Shown in pieces: positions 63,283-64,000 of a stretch of DNA of 64,000 nt. The notes under the pieces are model-generated. The model ran no database searches and was not told the DNA's origin. It saw nothing but the letters and a program-made list of their open reading frames with translations. Both the position numbers and the translations under genes were made by a program. Positions within the stretch are counted from its first letter, which is position 1. Every line of letters starts with the position of its first letter. The DNA is from Phytoseiulus persimilis (Eukaryota > Arthropoda > Arachnida > Mesostigmata > Phytoseiidae), in contig CM075103.1 in the NCBI GenBank assembly GCA_037576195.1, positions 8,618,001 through 8,682,000 of the forward strand. Reading direction: 5' to 3'.

Positions 63283-64000
63283 TTTGTTCGGCTGACTTCT
63301 CAGACTCTCCTGGGAACAAACTTCGAAGGCGCGGTAGCTGCTGCGTTCGGTTCCCCACTGGCCCGCTGGCTTGAACTCTTCGGAAGAGCGTCGATGCGTC
63401 GAGCGCAGGGTAGTAGGTCGGCGGAGCGGAATTCCTACTCCATATTTCCGGTTATTTTCGCTCTCTCCGCTTCTCAGCCATCCTGCAAAGCGGTCAGATC
63501 GAAGCGTTCAGGAAGAAATATCGCCCGAAACCGAGGGCATCCATCCAGACGCCGACAGCGCTGGAGGGCGGCAGGGTTGGCGGAAACGGCCGACATTCGA
63601 TCGAACCAACACTGAATAAATGATCCCACCAATCAAAGCGCGGACGGATGAGTATGCGGCGACGATGCTGAAGCACCGCGCCCAACCCAATGAGTCCGCG
63701 CATCCGGCGGGGTGGTTGTGCTCTCGCATAGCCAACCTCTTGTGCTGACTTTGGCTTGTTTATCCAGGCCAGATGAAAAAACACAAGGCAGGATCAGGTG
63801 CAGGGTCAGCGCGGTAGCGACTCCCATGTCGGAGCAATTCATGACACCCGCGCCCTGTACGTAAATACATACACATCCCGCGAAGGTTCCGATGGGCTCC
63901 GCGCACGGCTACGAGCAAGAGGGAAATCTCCCACTGGGGTGTTTTATTCGGATGGTGAGTTATCCACCGACCGAAGTTGCTATCGTTCCGTCACACGAGC

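Noticed and set aside
63633-63842. Minus-strand reading with a signal-peptide-like start (MGVATALTLHLILPCVFSSG)
   Set aside because: The hydrophobic start is plausible, but the rest is low-information and no good donor follows in frame.

Overview
This window looks like nuclear DNA from an arthropod. Base composition is close to 50% GC, CpG is not visibly depleted, introns are GT-AG and often only 80-500 bp, and the one clearly recognisable host gene belongs to the Sidestep family, a group of cell-surface guidance receptors best known from arthropods. A mite-like chelicerate with a compact genome would fit, but only 'arthropod' is supported here. Nothing bacterial, organellar or viral-genome-like was seen, and there is no rRNA, tRNA or CRISPR array that I can support.

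Layout. 1-3257: no exon recognised; the missing 5' exon of the Sidestep-like gene lies here or off the left edge. 3258-11091 (+): eleven exons of a Sidestep-like transmembrane receptor (five Ig domains, one fibronectin III domain, one membrane helix, a 270-residue tail). All ten junctions keep frame, and the open product is about 1,024 residues without its signal-peptide exon. Its largest intron (5740-8092) holds an AT-rich block with a 20-bp tandem repeat. A 3' UTR of about 460 bp with AATAAA follows. 11.6-24 kb: no gene recognised.

24-53 kb is a repeat-rich stretch. It holds a decayed hAT transposase remnant (38.46-39.03 kb), a large imperfect inverted repeat (about 39.36-40.44 kb), a TA-flanked hairpin element of 1,294 bp with arms of roughly 500-690 bp (42,164-43,457), and a small inverted-repeat element (52,541-52,865). 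Between these lie short coding-like readings that I cannot assign to any family (for example 28.4-28.9 kb), plus a purine-biased tract near 37.1-37.6 kb. 53-64 kb has no firm gene, but there are a few weak exon-like readings (60.2-60.5 kb plus strand; 63.06-63.28 kb minus strand).

The receptor gene stands alone: no second host gene can be tied to it. The most notable structure outside it is the pair of long hairpin-forming repeats lying within 5 kb of each other at 39-43.5 kb, which if transcribed would give long double-stranded RNA.
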